A stretch of 45,867 nt of DNA from Stenotrophomonas nitritireducens (lineage in GTDB: Bacteria > Pseudomonadota > Gammaproteobacteria > Xanthomonadales > Xanthomonadaceae). The translations under genes and the position numbers were made by a program. The notes under the pieces were generated by a model. The model was not told the origin of the DNA and made no database searches. It worked only from the letters and a program-made list of their open reading frames with translations. Below are positions 8,271 to 16,210 of this stretch, one piece after another; positions within the stretch are counted from its first letter, which is position 1, and each line of letters opens with the position of its first letter. The stretch covers positions 1 through 45,867 of the forward strand of contig NZ_LDJG01000029.1 in NCBI RefSeq assembly GCF_001431425.1, in the 5' to 3' direction.

Positions 8271-9506
8271 ATGGACTGGGACCAGGCAACGCATGGCCTG
8301 CCGGCGGCACTGGGCATCGGCCTGCTGATCGGCGCGGTGCGGGAGCGCCAGCATGGAAACGCCGCATCGGCGCAGGCGGGCGTGCGTACACACGCATTGC
8401 TGGCATTGATGGGGGCCGTGGCCCTCGCGCTGGGACAGGCCGCATTCCTGGTGGCGCTGCTGGCGGCCGCCCTGCTGGCGTGGAGCAGCTACCGGGTGAC
8501 CGCCCGCGACGATCCGGGCCTGACCGGCGAGGTCGCCCTGCTGGTCACGGTGCTGCTGGGTGGCCTGGCGCTTGAAGAGCAGGAACTGGCGGCGGCGCTC
8601 GGCGTGGTGGTGGCGATCCTGCTGTGGGCCAAGGCGCCGCTGGCGCGGTTGAGCCGCGAGGTGATCAGCGACCAGGAGATGCGCGATGCGCTGCTGTTGG
8701 CCGCCTGCGCGCTGGTGGTGCTGCCGCTGTTGCCGGAGACCGCGATCGATCCCTGGGGAGTGCTGGTGCCGGCCAGGCTGTGGCGGATCGTGGTGCTGGT
8801 GATGGGCGTGGGCATGCTCGGCCACATCGCGCTGCGGGCCGTAGGCGCCCGTCGGGGCCTGCCGGTGGCGGGTTTCTTCTCCGGTTTCGCCTCGTCCACG
8901 GCGGCAGTGGCCGGGTTCGGCCGTGGCAGCAGGGTCTCGGCCGCGCTGGTGGGGCCCTCGGCGTCGGCCGCCTTGCTGGCTAATCTGGCCTCCCTGCTGC
9001 TGTTCGCGGCGGTGATCGGCACCACCTCGCCCGCGTTGTTGCGTGCGAGCGCATGGCCGCTGCTGGCCGCGTCGCTGCTGTTGTTGGCGTTCTCGCTGCT
9101 GGGCCTGCGCCAGGTGAAGGAAGAAACGCTGCCGCCGACCTCCGCCGCCAACGCCTTCCGGCTGGGGCATGCGTTGATGATCGCGCTGGTGATCGCCGTT
9201 GTGCTGCTGGTGTCCGAAGGGTTGCGCCAGTTGTTCGGCCAGGCGGGGGCATTGGCCGGGGCCACCATCGCCGCGCTGGGCGAACTGCACGCGGCGGCGG
9301 CCAGCATCGCCAGTCTCGCCGCTTCCGGCGGCCTGGAACTGGCGACGGCGCGCTGGGGCGTGGTTACCCTGCTGGCATCCGCTTCGCTGGCCAAGTCGAT
9401 ACTGGCCTTCGCCAGCGGTGGCCCACGCTATGGAGCCGCCGTCAGTGCGGGGTTGGCGGCGATGGTGGTGGGCGCGGCGGCAACGACCTGGCTGGTACCG
9501 GGCTGA
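8271..9506 (+). CDS. MgtC/SapB-DUF4010 family membrane protein
   Basis: A 411-residue protein with about eleven or twelve hydrophobic segments. The N-terminal third resembles MgtC/SapB (ALGIGLLIGAVRERQ, VRTHALLALMGAVALALG), and the remainder resembles DUF4010 (GFFSGFASSTAAVAGFGRGS, SLAKSILAFASGGP). Transport substrate and role are unknown. The start at 8271 has GGAGGGAGAGG just upstream; an in-frame ATG at 8247 is possible but lacks such a site. It ends 30 bases before a bidirectional terminator. Confidence 0.85.
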   Translation: MDWDQATHGLPAALGIGLLIGAVRERQHGNAASAQAGVRTHALLALMGAVALALGQAAFLVALLAAALLAWSSYRVTARDDPGLTGEVALLVTVLLGGLALEEQELAAALGVVVAILLWAKAPLARLSREVISDQEMRDALLLAACALVVLPLLPETAIDPWGVLVPARLWRIVVLVMGVGMLGHIALRAVGARRGLPVAGFFSGFASSTAAVAGFGRGSRVSAALVGPSASAALLANLASLLLFAAVIGTTSPALLRASAWPLLAASLLLLAFSLLGLRQVKEETLPPTSAANAFRLGHALMIALVIAVVLLVSEGLRQLFGQAGALAGATIAALGELHAAAASIASLAASGGLELATARWGVVTLLASASLAKSILAFASGGPRYGAAVSAGLAAMVVGAAATTWLVPG

Positions 9507-9536
9507 ACCTGCCGGCGCCGGCCGTGCCCATGGATG

Positions 9537-9568
9537 AAAAAAAGCCCGGATTCGGCCGGGCTTTTTTT
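9537..9568. terminator. Bidirectional terminator
   Basis: A7-GCCCGG, six-base loop, CCGGGC-T7: a perfect 13-bp palindrome giving a T-run on both strands. It lies between the convergent MgtC-like gene and the aminotransferase gene and serves both. Confidence 0.95.
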
Positions 9569-9590
9569 CGATCATGGCAAGGGCGCCGGA

Positions 9591-10808
9591 TCAGCCGCGG
9601 CTGACTTCGTAGACGGCTTTGGCCACGTAGTCCAGGTTCTTCTGGCTGAGCGCGGCCACGCAGATGCGGCCGGTACCGACGGCGTAGATGCCGTACTCGT
9701 CGCGCAGCCGGTCCACCTGCGCCTTGCTCAGGCCAGAGTAGGAGAACATGCCGGCCTGCTGCTGGATGAAGCCGAATTCCGGCGCGCCCAAGGCGGCCAG
9801 CTTCTGCACCATGCCGGCGCGCAGGGCGTGGATGCGCTCGCGCATCTCGGTCAGCTCGGCGCCCCACATGCCGCGCAGCTCGGCGCTGCCCAGCACGCCG
9901 GCGACCAGCGCGGCGCCATGGGTGGACGGGCTGGAGTAGATGGTGCGGATGATGCGCTTGACCTGCGACTGCACGGCCTTGGTCGAGGTCGCGTCCGGGC
10001 CCACCACCGACAGCGCGCCGACGCGTTCGCCGTACAGCGAGAACGACTTGGAGTACGAGTTGGCGACGATGAAGCTGTCGATGCCGGCCTCGGCGATGAT
10101 GCGCACGGCCTGGCCGTCCTGCTCGATGCCCTTGTCGAAGCCCTGGTAGGCCATGTCGATGAAGGGGAACAGCTGGCGGTCCTTCAGCAGCGCGGCGACC
10201 TGCTTCCACTGCTCCGTGCTCAGGTCAGCGCCGGTCGGGTTGTGGCAGCAGGCGTGCAGCAGCACCACGGTGCCCGGCTGCAGCTTCTGCAGGTCGGCGA
10301 CCATGCCGGCGAAATCCAGGCCGTGGCTGGCGTTGTCGAAGTAGGTGTAGTCGACAATGTCGAAGCCGGCGGCGCCGAACACGGCGCGGTGGTTTTCCCA
10401 GCTCGGGTTGCTGATGGCGACGGTGGCGTGCGGCAGCAGCTTGTGCAGCAGGTCCGCGCCCACGCGCAGCGCGCCGCTGCCGCCGATGGTCTGCGAGGTG
10501 GCGACGCGGCCGGCGGCGATCAGCTCCGAACCCTCGCCGAACACCAGCTTCTGGGTGGCCTGGGTGTAGGCAGGCAGGCCGTCGATCGGCAGGTAGCCGC
10601 GCGGCTTGGCCTCGGCGGCGAGCTGCTGCTCGATCAGGTGCACGGCGCGCAGCAGCGGGATGCGGCCGTCTTCGTCGTAATAGATGCCGACGCCAAGGTT
10701 GACCTTGGTCGGGCGCGGGTCGGCGTTGTAAGCCTCGGTCAGACCCAGGATCGGGTCGCCAGGAACCTGTTCCACGTTTGCAAAGAAGGACACGGCGGTA
10801 CTCGTCAC
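9591..10808 (-). CDS. tyrB: Aromatic/aspartate aminotransferase (class I, TyrB-like)
   Basis: A 405-residue PLP-dependent aminotransferase of the AspC/TyrB type. The Schiff-base lysine is in SYSKSFSLYGERVG (Lys254). HACCHNPTGADL, the RTIYSSPSTHGA loop and GRICVAAL with the carboxylate-binding Arg are present. TyrB-like enzymes use tyrosine, phenylalanine and aspartate with 2-oxoglutarate; AspC-like specificity cannot be excluded by eye. It is a single gene ending at the shared terminator. Confidence 0.9.
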   Translation of the reverse strand: MTSTAVSFFANVEQVPGDPILGLTEAYNADPRPTKVNLGVGIYYDEDGRIPLLRAVHLIEQQLAAEAKPRGYLPIDGLPAYTQATQKLVFGEGSELIAAGRVATSQTIGGSGALRVGADLLHKLLPHATVAISNPSWENHRAVFGAAGFDIVDYTYFDNASHGLDFAGMVADLQKLQPGTVVLLHACCHNPTGADLSTEQWKQVAALLKDRQLFPFIDMAYQGFDKGIEQDGQAVRIIAEAGIDSFIVANSYSKSFSLYGERVGALSVVGPDATSTKAVQSQVKRIIRTIYSSPSTHGAALVAGVLGSAELRGMWGAELTEMRERIHALRAGMVQKLAALGAPEFGFIQQQAGMFSYSGLSKAQVDRLRDEYGIYAVGTGRICVAALSQKNLDYVAKAVYEVSRG

Positions 10809-10957
10809 GGTGGCGGGAGGAGAGAAGTTCGGGACGACCGCGCAGCGCGGTCAAACCGTCCCATCCTAACAGGGCCGGGCGCCATTGGCCGCAGGGTTTC
10901 AGGCGGAACCGTCGCGGCGCGACGCAGCGCTCGCCGGCGATCGGCGATGATGCCGGC

Positions 10958-13084
10958 ATGAAGCGATGTAGACGGTTGTTTCCGGCGATCGGCCTGGCAG
11001 TGGCGCTGCCGGCGACGGTATCGGCCGGCACGGCGCCCGCCACGCTGGATGCCGTGCAGGTGCAGGCCGCGCGCGTGCATGCGGTCGACGATTTCGACCT
11101 GCCCGCGTCGATGACCAGCGTCGGCGTGGACGAGGACGGCGCTGGCCGTGGCGCATTGGTGTCCGAAGCCCTGGGCGGCGTTCCCGGCCTGCTGGCGCGC
11201 GAGCGGCAGAACCTGGCGCAGGACACGCAGCTGTCGATCCGCGGTTTCGGCGCGCGCTCCACCTTCGGCGTGCGCGGCGTACGGCTGCTGGTCGACGGCG
11301 TGCCGGCGACGATGCCCGACGGGCAGGGCCAGTTGTCGCATTTCAACCTGCTCGGCGCCGAACGCATCGACGTGCTGCGCGGGCCGTTTTCGGCGTTGTA
11401 CGGCAACTCGTCCGGCGGCGTGGTGCAGCTGTGGAGCGCCGATGGCCAGGCGGGCGACCCGTGGCGGCTGCGCGCGACTTTCGGCAGCGACAACAGCCGC
11501 AGCCTGGGCCTGCAGCTCAGGGGCCAGGCCAAAGCCATGCATTACAACGTCGCCGCCAGCGATTACCGCACCGATGGCTGGCGCAAACACAGCGCGGCGC
11601 GGCGCGGATCGCTCAACGCGCGGCTCGGGTTCGAGCCTGCGCCGGGCCAGCGCCTGGACCTGCTGTTCAACGTGCTCGATGCCCCGCACGCGCAGGATCC
11701 GTTGGGCCTGACCGCCGAACAGGCGCGCACCGATCCGCGCCGGGCCACCGCCGCCGCCACCCAGTACGACACCCGCAAATCGGTGCGGCAGGCACAGGCC
11801 GGCGCGGTGTACACGCTGGATCGCGAGCGCCGGACCTGGCGGCTGATGGCCTATGCCGGACAGCGCACGGTCGAGCAGTTCCTGGCGATTCCGCCTGCGG
11901 CACAGGCCAATCCCCTGCACTCGGGCGGGGTGATCGACCTGGACGGCGGTTACGGCGGCGTGGATGCGCGCTGGGCCTGGCACGGCGCCCTGGCGGGCCG
12001 GCCGCTGGAACTGGTGGTCGGCGCCAACGCCGACGGCCAGCGGCAGCATCGCACCGGCTATGAGAACTTCGTCGGCGACGCGCTGGGCGTCAAAGGCCGG
12101 CTGCGCCGCGACCAGCGCGACCGGGTCGGCAACGTGGACCAGTTCGCGCAGGCCTGGTGGCAGCTCGGCCCACGCTGGTCGCTGCTGGCCGGGGCGCGCC
12201 ACAGCCGGGTGCGCTTCCGTTCCGATGACCATTACATCGTCGCCGGCAATCCCGACGACAGCGGCCGCCGCGACTACGCGGCCACCACGCCGGTGGCCGG
12301 GCTGGTGTTCCGCGCCGGCGAGGATCTGCGCCTGTATGCCTCGGCCGGGCGTGGCTTCGAGACGCCTACCTTCAACGAGCTGGGCTATCGCGCCGACGGC
12401 GGCGCCGGGCTGGCGCTGGACCTGTCCCCGGCCACCAGCCGCAATGTCGAGCTCGGCGCCAAATGGCGCAACCAGGCCGGCGCGCGGCTGGAGCTGGCGT
12501 GGTTCCGCGCCGACACCGACGACGAACTGGCCGTGGCCGGCAACATCGGCGGCCGCAGCAGCTACCGCAACATCGGCGCCACCCGCCGCCAGGGCGTGGA
12601 GCTGGGCTGGCTGCAGCCCATCGGCGAGAGCCAGCAGCTGCAGCTGGCCTGGACCCGGCTGCAGGCCAGCGTGCGCGAGGGCTACTTCACCTGCACCGGC
12701 CTGCCTGCGCCCTGCATCGTGCCGCGCAATCCGGTGGCGGCCGGCAGCGCCCTGCCGGGCGTGCCGCGCCAGCAGCTGCATGCACGCTGGCGCTGGCAGC
12801 CGGGGCCGTGGCTGCTGGCGGTCGAAACCGTGGCCGCAAGCGCCACGCCCGCCACCGACCTGGGCGACGCCCGTGCGCCGGGCCACGCGCTGCTGAACCT
12901 TGAAGCCAGCCGGCGCTGGCCGACCGCGCATGGCCCGCTGCGCCTGTTCGCGCGCGTGGACAACCTGCTGGACCGGCGTTACATCGGCTCGGTCATCGTC
13001 AACGACGGCAACCAGCGCTATTACGAACCCGGCCCGGATCGGGGCTGGACGCTGGGCCTGCAATGGCAGTGGGCGCCGCGCTGA
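10958..13084 (+). CDS. TonB-dependent outer-membrane receptor
   Basis: A 708-residue receptor with a signal peptide (MKRCRRLFPAIGLAVALPATVSAG), a plug domain from about residue 45 to 160 (SIRGFGARSTFGVRGVRLLV, RIDVLRGPFSALYGNSSGG) and a 22-strand barrel ending in GWTLGLQWQWAPR. The final residue is not Phe, which is less common for barrel proteins. The segment LYASAGRGFETPTFNELGYR and the late DNLLDRRYIGS are typical. Substrate is not clear; I see no obvious Fur box or riboswitch upstream. It depends on TonB-ExbBD of the kind encoded at the left edge. Confidence 0.9.
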   Translation: MKRCRRLFPAIGLAVALPATVSAGTAPATLDAVQVQAARVHAVDDFDLPASMTSVGVDEDGAGRGALVSEALGGVPGLLARERQNLAQDTQLSIRGFGARSTFGVRGVRLLVDGVPATMPDGQGQLSHFNLLGAERIDVLRGPFSALYGNSSGGVVQLWSADGQAGDPWRLRATFGSDNSRSLGLQLRGQAKAMHYNVAASDYRTDGWRKHSAARRGSLNARLGFEPAPGQRLDLLFNVLDAPHAQDPLGLTAEQARTDPRRATAAATQYDTRKSVRQAQAGAVYTLDRERRTWRLMAYAGQRTVEQFLAIPPAAQANPLHSGGVIDLDGGYGGVDARWAWHGALAGRPLELVVGANADGQRQHRTGYENFVGDALGVKGRLRRDQRDRVGNVDQFAQAWWQLGPRWSLLAGARHSRVRFRSDDHYIVAGNPDDSGRRDYAATTPVAGLVFRAGEDLRLYASAGRGFETPTFNELGYRADGGAGLALDLSPATSRNVELGAKWRNQAGARLELAWFRADTDDELAVAGNIGGRSSYRNIGATRRQGVELGWLQPIGESQQLQLAWTRLQASVREGYFTCTGLPAPCIVPRNPVAAGSALPGVPRQQLHARWRWQPGPWLLAVETVAASATPATDLGDARAPGHALLNLEASRRWPTAHGPLRLFARVDNLLDRRYIGSVIVNDGNQRYYEPGPDRGWTLGLQWQWAPR

Positions 13085-13151
13085 GGCCGCGATGGCACGA
13101 CCGCCGCGCCCGCGGGAGGGGATGCGGGCGACGGCGGCCATGCGCGGACGG

Positions 13152-14180
13152 TCAGGCGTTCATGTCCAACACGACGCGCCCTTCGATCTGGCCGGCGCGC
13201 ATGCGCGCGAACACGGCATTGATGTTGTCCAGCGTATCGGTGGCGACCGTCGCGGCGACCTTGCCGTCGGCGGCGAACTGCAGCGATTCCTGCAGGTCCA
13301 GGCGGGTTCCGACGATGGAGCCGCGCACGGTGATGCCGTTGAGCACCATGCCGAAGATGTCCAGCGGGAAATCGCCGGGCGGCAGGCCGTTGAGCGACAC
13401 CGTGCCGCCGCGCCGGACCATGCCCAGCGCCTGCTCGAACGCCTTGGGCGACACCGCGGTGACCAGTGCGCCGTGGGCGCCGCCGATCTCCTTCTTCAGG
13501 AACGCCGCCGGGTCCGTGGTACGGGCATCGACGGTGACCGCCGCGCCCAGCCGTCGCGCCAGGGCGAGCTTGTCCTCGTCCACGTCCACCGCCGCGACGT
13601 TCAGGCCCATCGCCCGCGCGTACTGCACGGCCATGTGGCCCAGGCCGCCGATGCCGGAGATCGCCACCCAGTCGCCCGGCTTGGTGTCGGTGACTTTCAG
13701 GCCCTTGTAGACGGTGACGCCGGCGCACAGCACCGGGGCGATCTCGACGAAGCCCAGGTTCTTCGGCAGGTGCCCGACATAGTCGGCGTTGGCCAGTGCG
13801 TACTGGGCGAATCCGCCGTTGACCGAATAGCCGGTGTTGCGCTGACTTTCGCACAGCGTTTCCCAGCCGCCCAGGCAGTGCTCGCAATGGCCGCAGGCCG
13901 AATACAGCCAGGGGATGCCGACGCGGTCGCCTTCCTTCACATGGCGGACGCCTGCGCCCACCGCGACCACATGGCCCACGCCTTCATGGCCGGGAATGAA
14001 AGGGGGCTCGGGCTTGACCGGCCAGTCGCCCCCGGCGGCATGCAGGTCGGTGTGGCAGACGCCGCAGGCCTCGATCTTCACCAGGATGTCGCCGGCGCCC
14101 GGCCGCGGCACCGGCACCTCCTCGATGACCAGCGGCTGGCCGAACGCACGCACCACCGCGGCCTTCATCGTCCTGTCCAT
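13152..14180 (-). CDS. adhP: Zinc-dependent alcohol dehydrogenase AdhP
   Basis: A 342-residue medium-chain dehydrogenase that oxidises ethanol or other primary alcohols with NAD, or works in reverse during fermentation. Catalytic zinc ligands are Cys42 ([10 protein letters not shown]) and His65-Glu66 (GHEGVG); the structural zinc site is [15 protein letters not shown] (Cys96, 99, 102, 110). The coenzyme motif [13 protein letters not shown] follows. GGAG lies seven bases before the ATG at 14180; a second ATG four codons in is possible. An FNR/Anr-like box lies 56 bases upstream. Confidence 0.94.
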   Translation of the reverse strand: MDRTMKAAVVRAFGQPLVIEEVPVPRPGAGDILVKIEACGVCHTDLHAAGGDWPVKPEPPFIPGHEGVGHVVAVGAGVRHVKEGDRVGIPWLYSACGHCEHCLGGWETLCESQRNTGYSVNGGFAQYALANADYVGHLPKNLGFVEIAPVLCAGVTVYKGLKVTDTKPGDWVAISGIGGLGHMAVQYARAMGLNVAAVDVDEDKLALARRLGAAVTVDARTTDPAAFLKKEIGGAHGALVTAVSPKAFEQALGMVRRGGTVSLNGLPPGDFPLDIFGMVLNGITVRGSIVGTRLDLQESLQFAADGKVAATVATDTLDNINAVFARMRAGQIEGRVVLDMNA

Positions 14181-14235
14181 GCGCGATCTCCGTCAGGGAA
14201 TGTCCCTACTCTGGCGACGTCCGGCGGACGCCGCA

Positions 14236-14249
14236 TTGATCGTGATCAC
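14236..14249 (-). promoter_or_regulatory. FNR/Anr-like box upstream of adhP
   Basis: TTGAT-CGTG-ATCAC matches the FNR/Anr consensus TTGAT-N4-ATCAA at nine of ten positions. The centre is about 62 bases before the adhP ATG. A start of transcription near 14201 would put it at -41.5, the usual activating position, with a poor -10 element near 14203-14208. Oxygen-responsive control of an alcohol dehydrogenase is plausible. Confidence 0.5.
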
Positions 14250-14290
14250 GCCCCGGGCAGGGAGCATGCGCCGGTACGCCGCCCGCCGGC

Positions 14291-14929
14291 TCAGCCTGCC
14301 AGCACCGCCGCTTCGCGCGCCAGCCGCTCGATGCCGGTCCAGTCGCGCGCCGCCAGCAGCTCACGCGTGGTCAGCCACGAACCGCCCACGCACAGCACGT
14401 TGGGCAGGTGCAGGAACTGGGCGGCGGTCTGCGCGCCGATGCCGCCGGTCGGGCAGAAGCGCACGTCGCCGAACGGGCCGTTCCATGCCGACAGCATCGC
14501 CGTGCCGCCGGCCTGCACCGCCGGGAAGAACTTGAACGTGTCCAGCCCCTGCTCCAGCCCGCGCATCAGCTCCGACGAAGTGGCCACGCCCGGCAGGAAC
14601 GGCAGGTCGGTATCGCGCGCGGCGGCGTAGAGCCGGTCGGTGGCGCCCGGCGAGACCGCGAAGCGGCCGCCGATGGCCTTCACCTGCTCCATCTGCCCCG
14701 CGTCGAGCACGGTGCCGGCGCCGATCACCGCGTCGGGCACGGCCTCGACCATCGCCTTGATCGCCGCCATCGCGGTGGGCGTGCGCAGCGTCACTTCGAT
14801 CACCGGCAGGCCACCGCGGAACAGCGCCTGCGCCACCTGCACCGCATCGTCGATGGCGTCGGGGGTGAACACCGGGACCACCGGCGCCAGTTTGAGGACA
14901 GCGCGCACGCGCGGATCAGCGCCGGACAT
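14291..14929 (-). CDS. eda: KDPG aldolase (2-keto-3-deoxy-6-phosphogluconate aldolase)
   Basis: A 212-residue class I aldolase that splits KDPG into pyruvate and glyceraldehyde-3-phosphate. Catalytic residues are visible: Glu45 in PVIEVTLRT and the Schiff-base Lys133 in TFKFFPA. GAGTVLDAGQM and FCPTGGI form the phosphate-binding part. Its start overlaps the end of kdgK by 14 bases, so the two are co-translated. It is the last step of the uronate route inferred for this locus and also serves the Entner-Doudoroff pathway. Confidence 0.96.
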   Translation of the reverse strand: MSGADPRVRAVLKLAPVVPVFTPDAIDDAVQVAQALFRGGLPVIEVTLRTPTAMAAIKAMVEAVPDAVIGAGTVLDAGQMEQVKAIGGRFAVSPGATDRLYAAARDTDLPFLPGVATSSELMRGLEQGLDTFKFFPAVQAGGTAMLSAWNGPFGDVRFCPTGGIGAQTAAQFLHLPNVLCVGGSWLTTRELLAARDWTGIERLAREAAVLAG

Positions 14930-15938
14930 CGAACCTTCCTTCGCCCACCAGGGCCATGACGTCGGCCACGCCGACCGGGTTGAAATCGCCGGGAATGGAG
15001 TGCTTCAGGCAGCCCGCGGCCAGGCCGAAGCGGATCGTGGCCTCCGCGTCGAAGCCTTCGATCAGGCCGTGCAGCACGCCGGCGGCGAAGGCGTCGCCGC
15101 CGCCGATGCGGTCGACGATATCGGTCAGTTCCTCGGTCGGCGCCACGGCGCGGGTGCCGTCGCGGCCGAGCAGCATCGCGCCGAGCGAATGGTGGCCGAC
15201 GCTGTGTGCCGTGCGCTGGGTGCAGGCCAGGTACTGCAGGCGCGGGAAGGCGGCGAACGCCATCGCGGCGGCCGCGTCCACGCGTGCCTGCGCCTCGGCC
15301 TGCGGAAACCCGCCGCCCAGCACCACGCCGATGTCGCGGTGGTCGGCGAACACGATGTGCGCGCAGTCGAACAGGTCGCGCAGGATCGCCTTCGCGTCGC
15401 CGCCCCAGCGTTCCCACAGCTTCGGCCGGAAATTGCCGTCGAAGGACACCTTGATGCCCGCCGCGTTGGCCGCGCGCGCTGCCGCCAGCGTGGCCTGCGC
15501 CGCCTCGGCGCCGAGTGCCGGGCTCACCCCGGACAGGTGCAGCCACTGCGCGCCGTGCAGCAGCGCCGGCCAGTCGTAGCTGTCGGCGCGCGCGTTGGCG
15601 AAGGCCGAATCGGCGCGGTCGTAGACCACCTCGCTGGGCCGGTGGCCGGCGCCGGTGGTCAGGAAGTACAGGCCCATGCGGCCTTCGCCGCGGCGAACAC
15701 GGCCGGTGTCCACGCCATGCCGGCGCAATTGCCCGGTCACCGCCGCGCCCAGCGGGTTGTCGGCGACCACGCCGACCATCGCCACGTCGTGGCCGAAGTG
15801 CGCCAGCGCCACGCCGACATTGGCCTCGGCACCGCCGCAATGCACCTCCAGGGCCGGGGTCTGCAGCAGCAGCTGGTGGCCGGGGGCGCCGAGCCGCAGC
15901 AGCAGCTCGCCGAAACAGACAACACGGGGGGAACTCAT
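14916..15938 (-). CDS. kdgK: 2-keto-3-deoxygluconate kinase
   Basis: A 340-residue PfkB-family sugar kinase that phosphorylates KDG to KDPG. The N-terminal CFGELLLRLGAPG and GGAEANVGVALAHFG motifs bind the sugar, and DRIGGGDAFAAG holds the catalytic Asp282. AGGAG lies five bases before the ATG. It heads a kdgK-eda operon and is divergent from a TonB receptor; the shared 272-base gap holds two operator-like sites, which ties this pair to the uronate regulon. Pairing with eda makes KDG the most likely substrate among PfkB sugars. Confidence 0.93.
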   Translation of the reverse strand: MSSPRVVCFGELLLRLGAPGHQLLLQTPALEVHCGGAEANVGVALAHFGHDVAMVGVVADNPLGAAVTGQLRRHGVDTGRVRRGEGRMGLYFLTTGAGHRPSEVVYDRADSAFANARADSYDWPALLHGAQWLHLSGVSPALGAEAAQATLAAARAANAAGIKVSFDGNFRPKLWERWGGDAKAILRDLFDCAHIVFADHRDIGVVLGGGFPQAEAQARVDAAAAMAFAAFPRLQYLACTQRTAHSVGHHSLGAMLLGRDGTRAVAPTEELTDIVDRIGGGDAFAAGVLHGLIEGFDAEATIRFGLAAGCLKHSIPGDFNPVGVADVMALVGEGRFDVRR

Positions 15939-15985
15939 CGGGACTCCTGTCGCGGTCTACACGGGCGGGAATGATGGCACGATAG

Positions 15986-16003
15986 TTTGACCATCGGTGT
16001 CAT
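15986..16003. promoter_or_regulatory. LacI-type operator-like site A (kdgK side)
   Basis: TTTGACCATCGGTGTCAT lies 48 bases upstream of kdgK. It matches site B (16132-16149) at 17 of 18 positions and shares CGGTGTCAT with the sites at 26432 and 31480. The central CG fits LacI-family operators. The left half is degenerate. Confidence 0.65.
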
Positions 16004-16131
16004 CCATCCGGAATTGTCTCTTGTCCCTGTCGGCATCGGCGCCGTAATGTCCCAAAGACAAGGGGTTGCGGCGATTTCTCCGTCTGTTGCAGTGCAAGAT
16101 GCTCCCTCCCTGCGCGCCTGCTACTTTCGGC

Positions 16132-16149
16132 TTTGACCAGCGGTGTCAT
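16132..16149. promoter_or_regulatory. LacI-type operator-like site B (receptor side)
   Basis: TTTGACCAGCGGTGTCAT lies 61 bases upstream of the receptor gene and includes TTGACC, a possible -35 element; no convincing -10 follows at 17 bases. It is 146 bases from site A, so looping between the two is possible. The shared core is CGGTGTCAT. Confidence 0.65.
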
Positions 16150-16210
16150 AGGCCTTTGGCACTACAGGAATCACCGCTTCGCATGTAAACCTTTGGAGAG
16201 GGGGAAACAC

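Noticed and set aside
16150..16172. TTGGCAC-like element as a sigma-54 promoter before the receptor gene
   Set aside because: The GC of the -12 element is not found at the required 10-base spacing.
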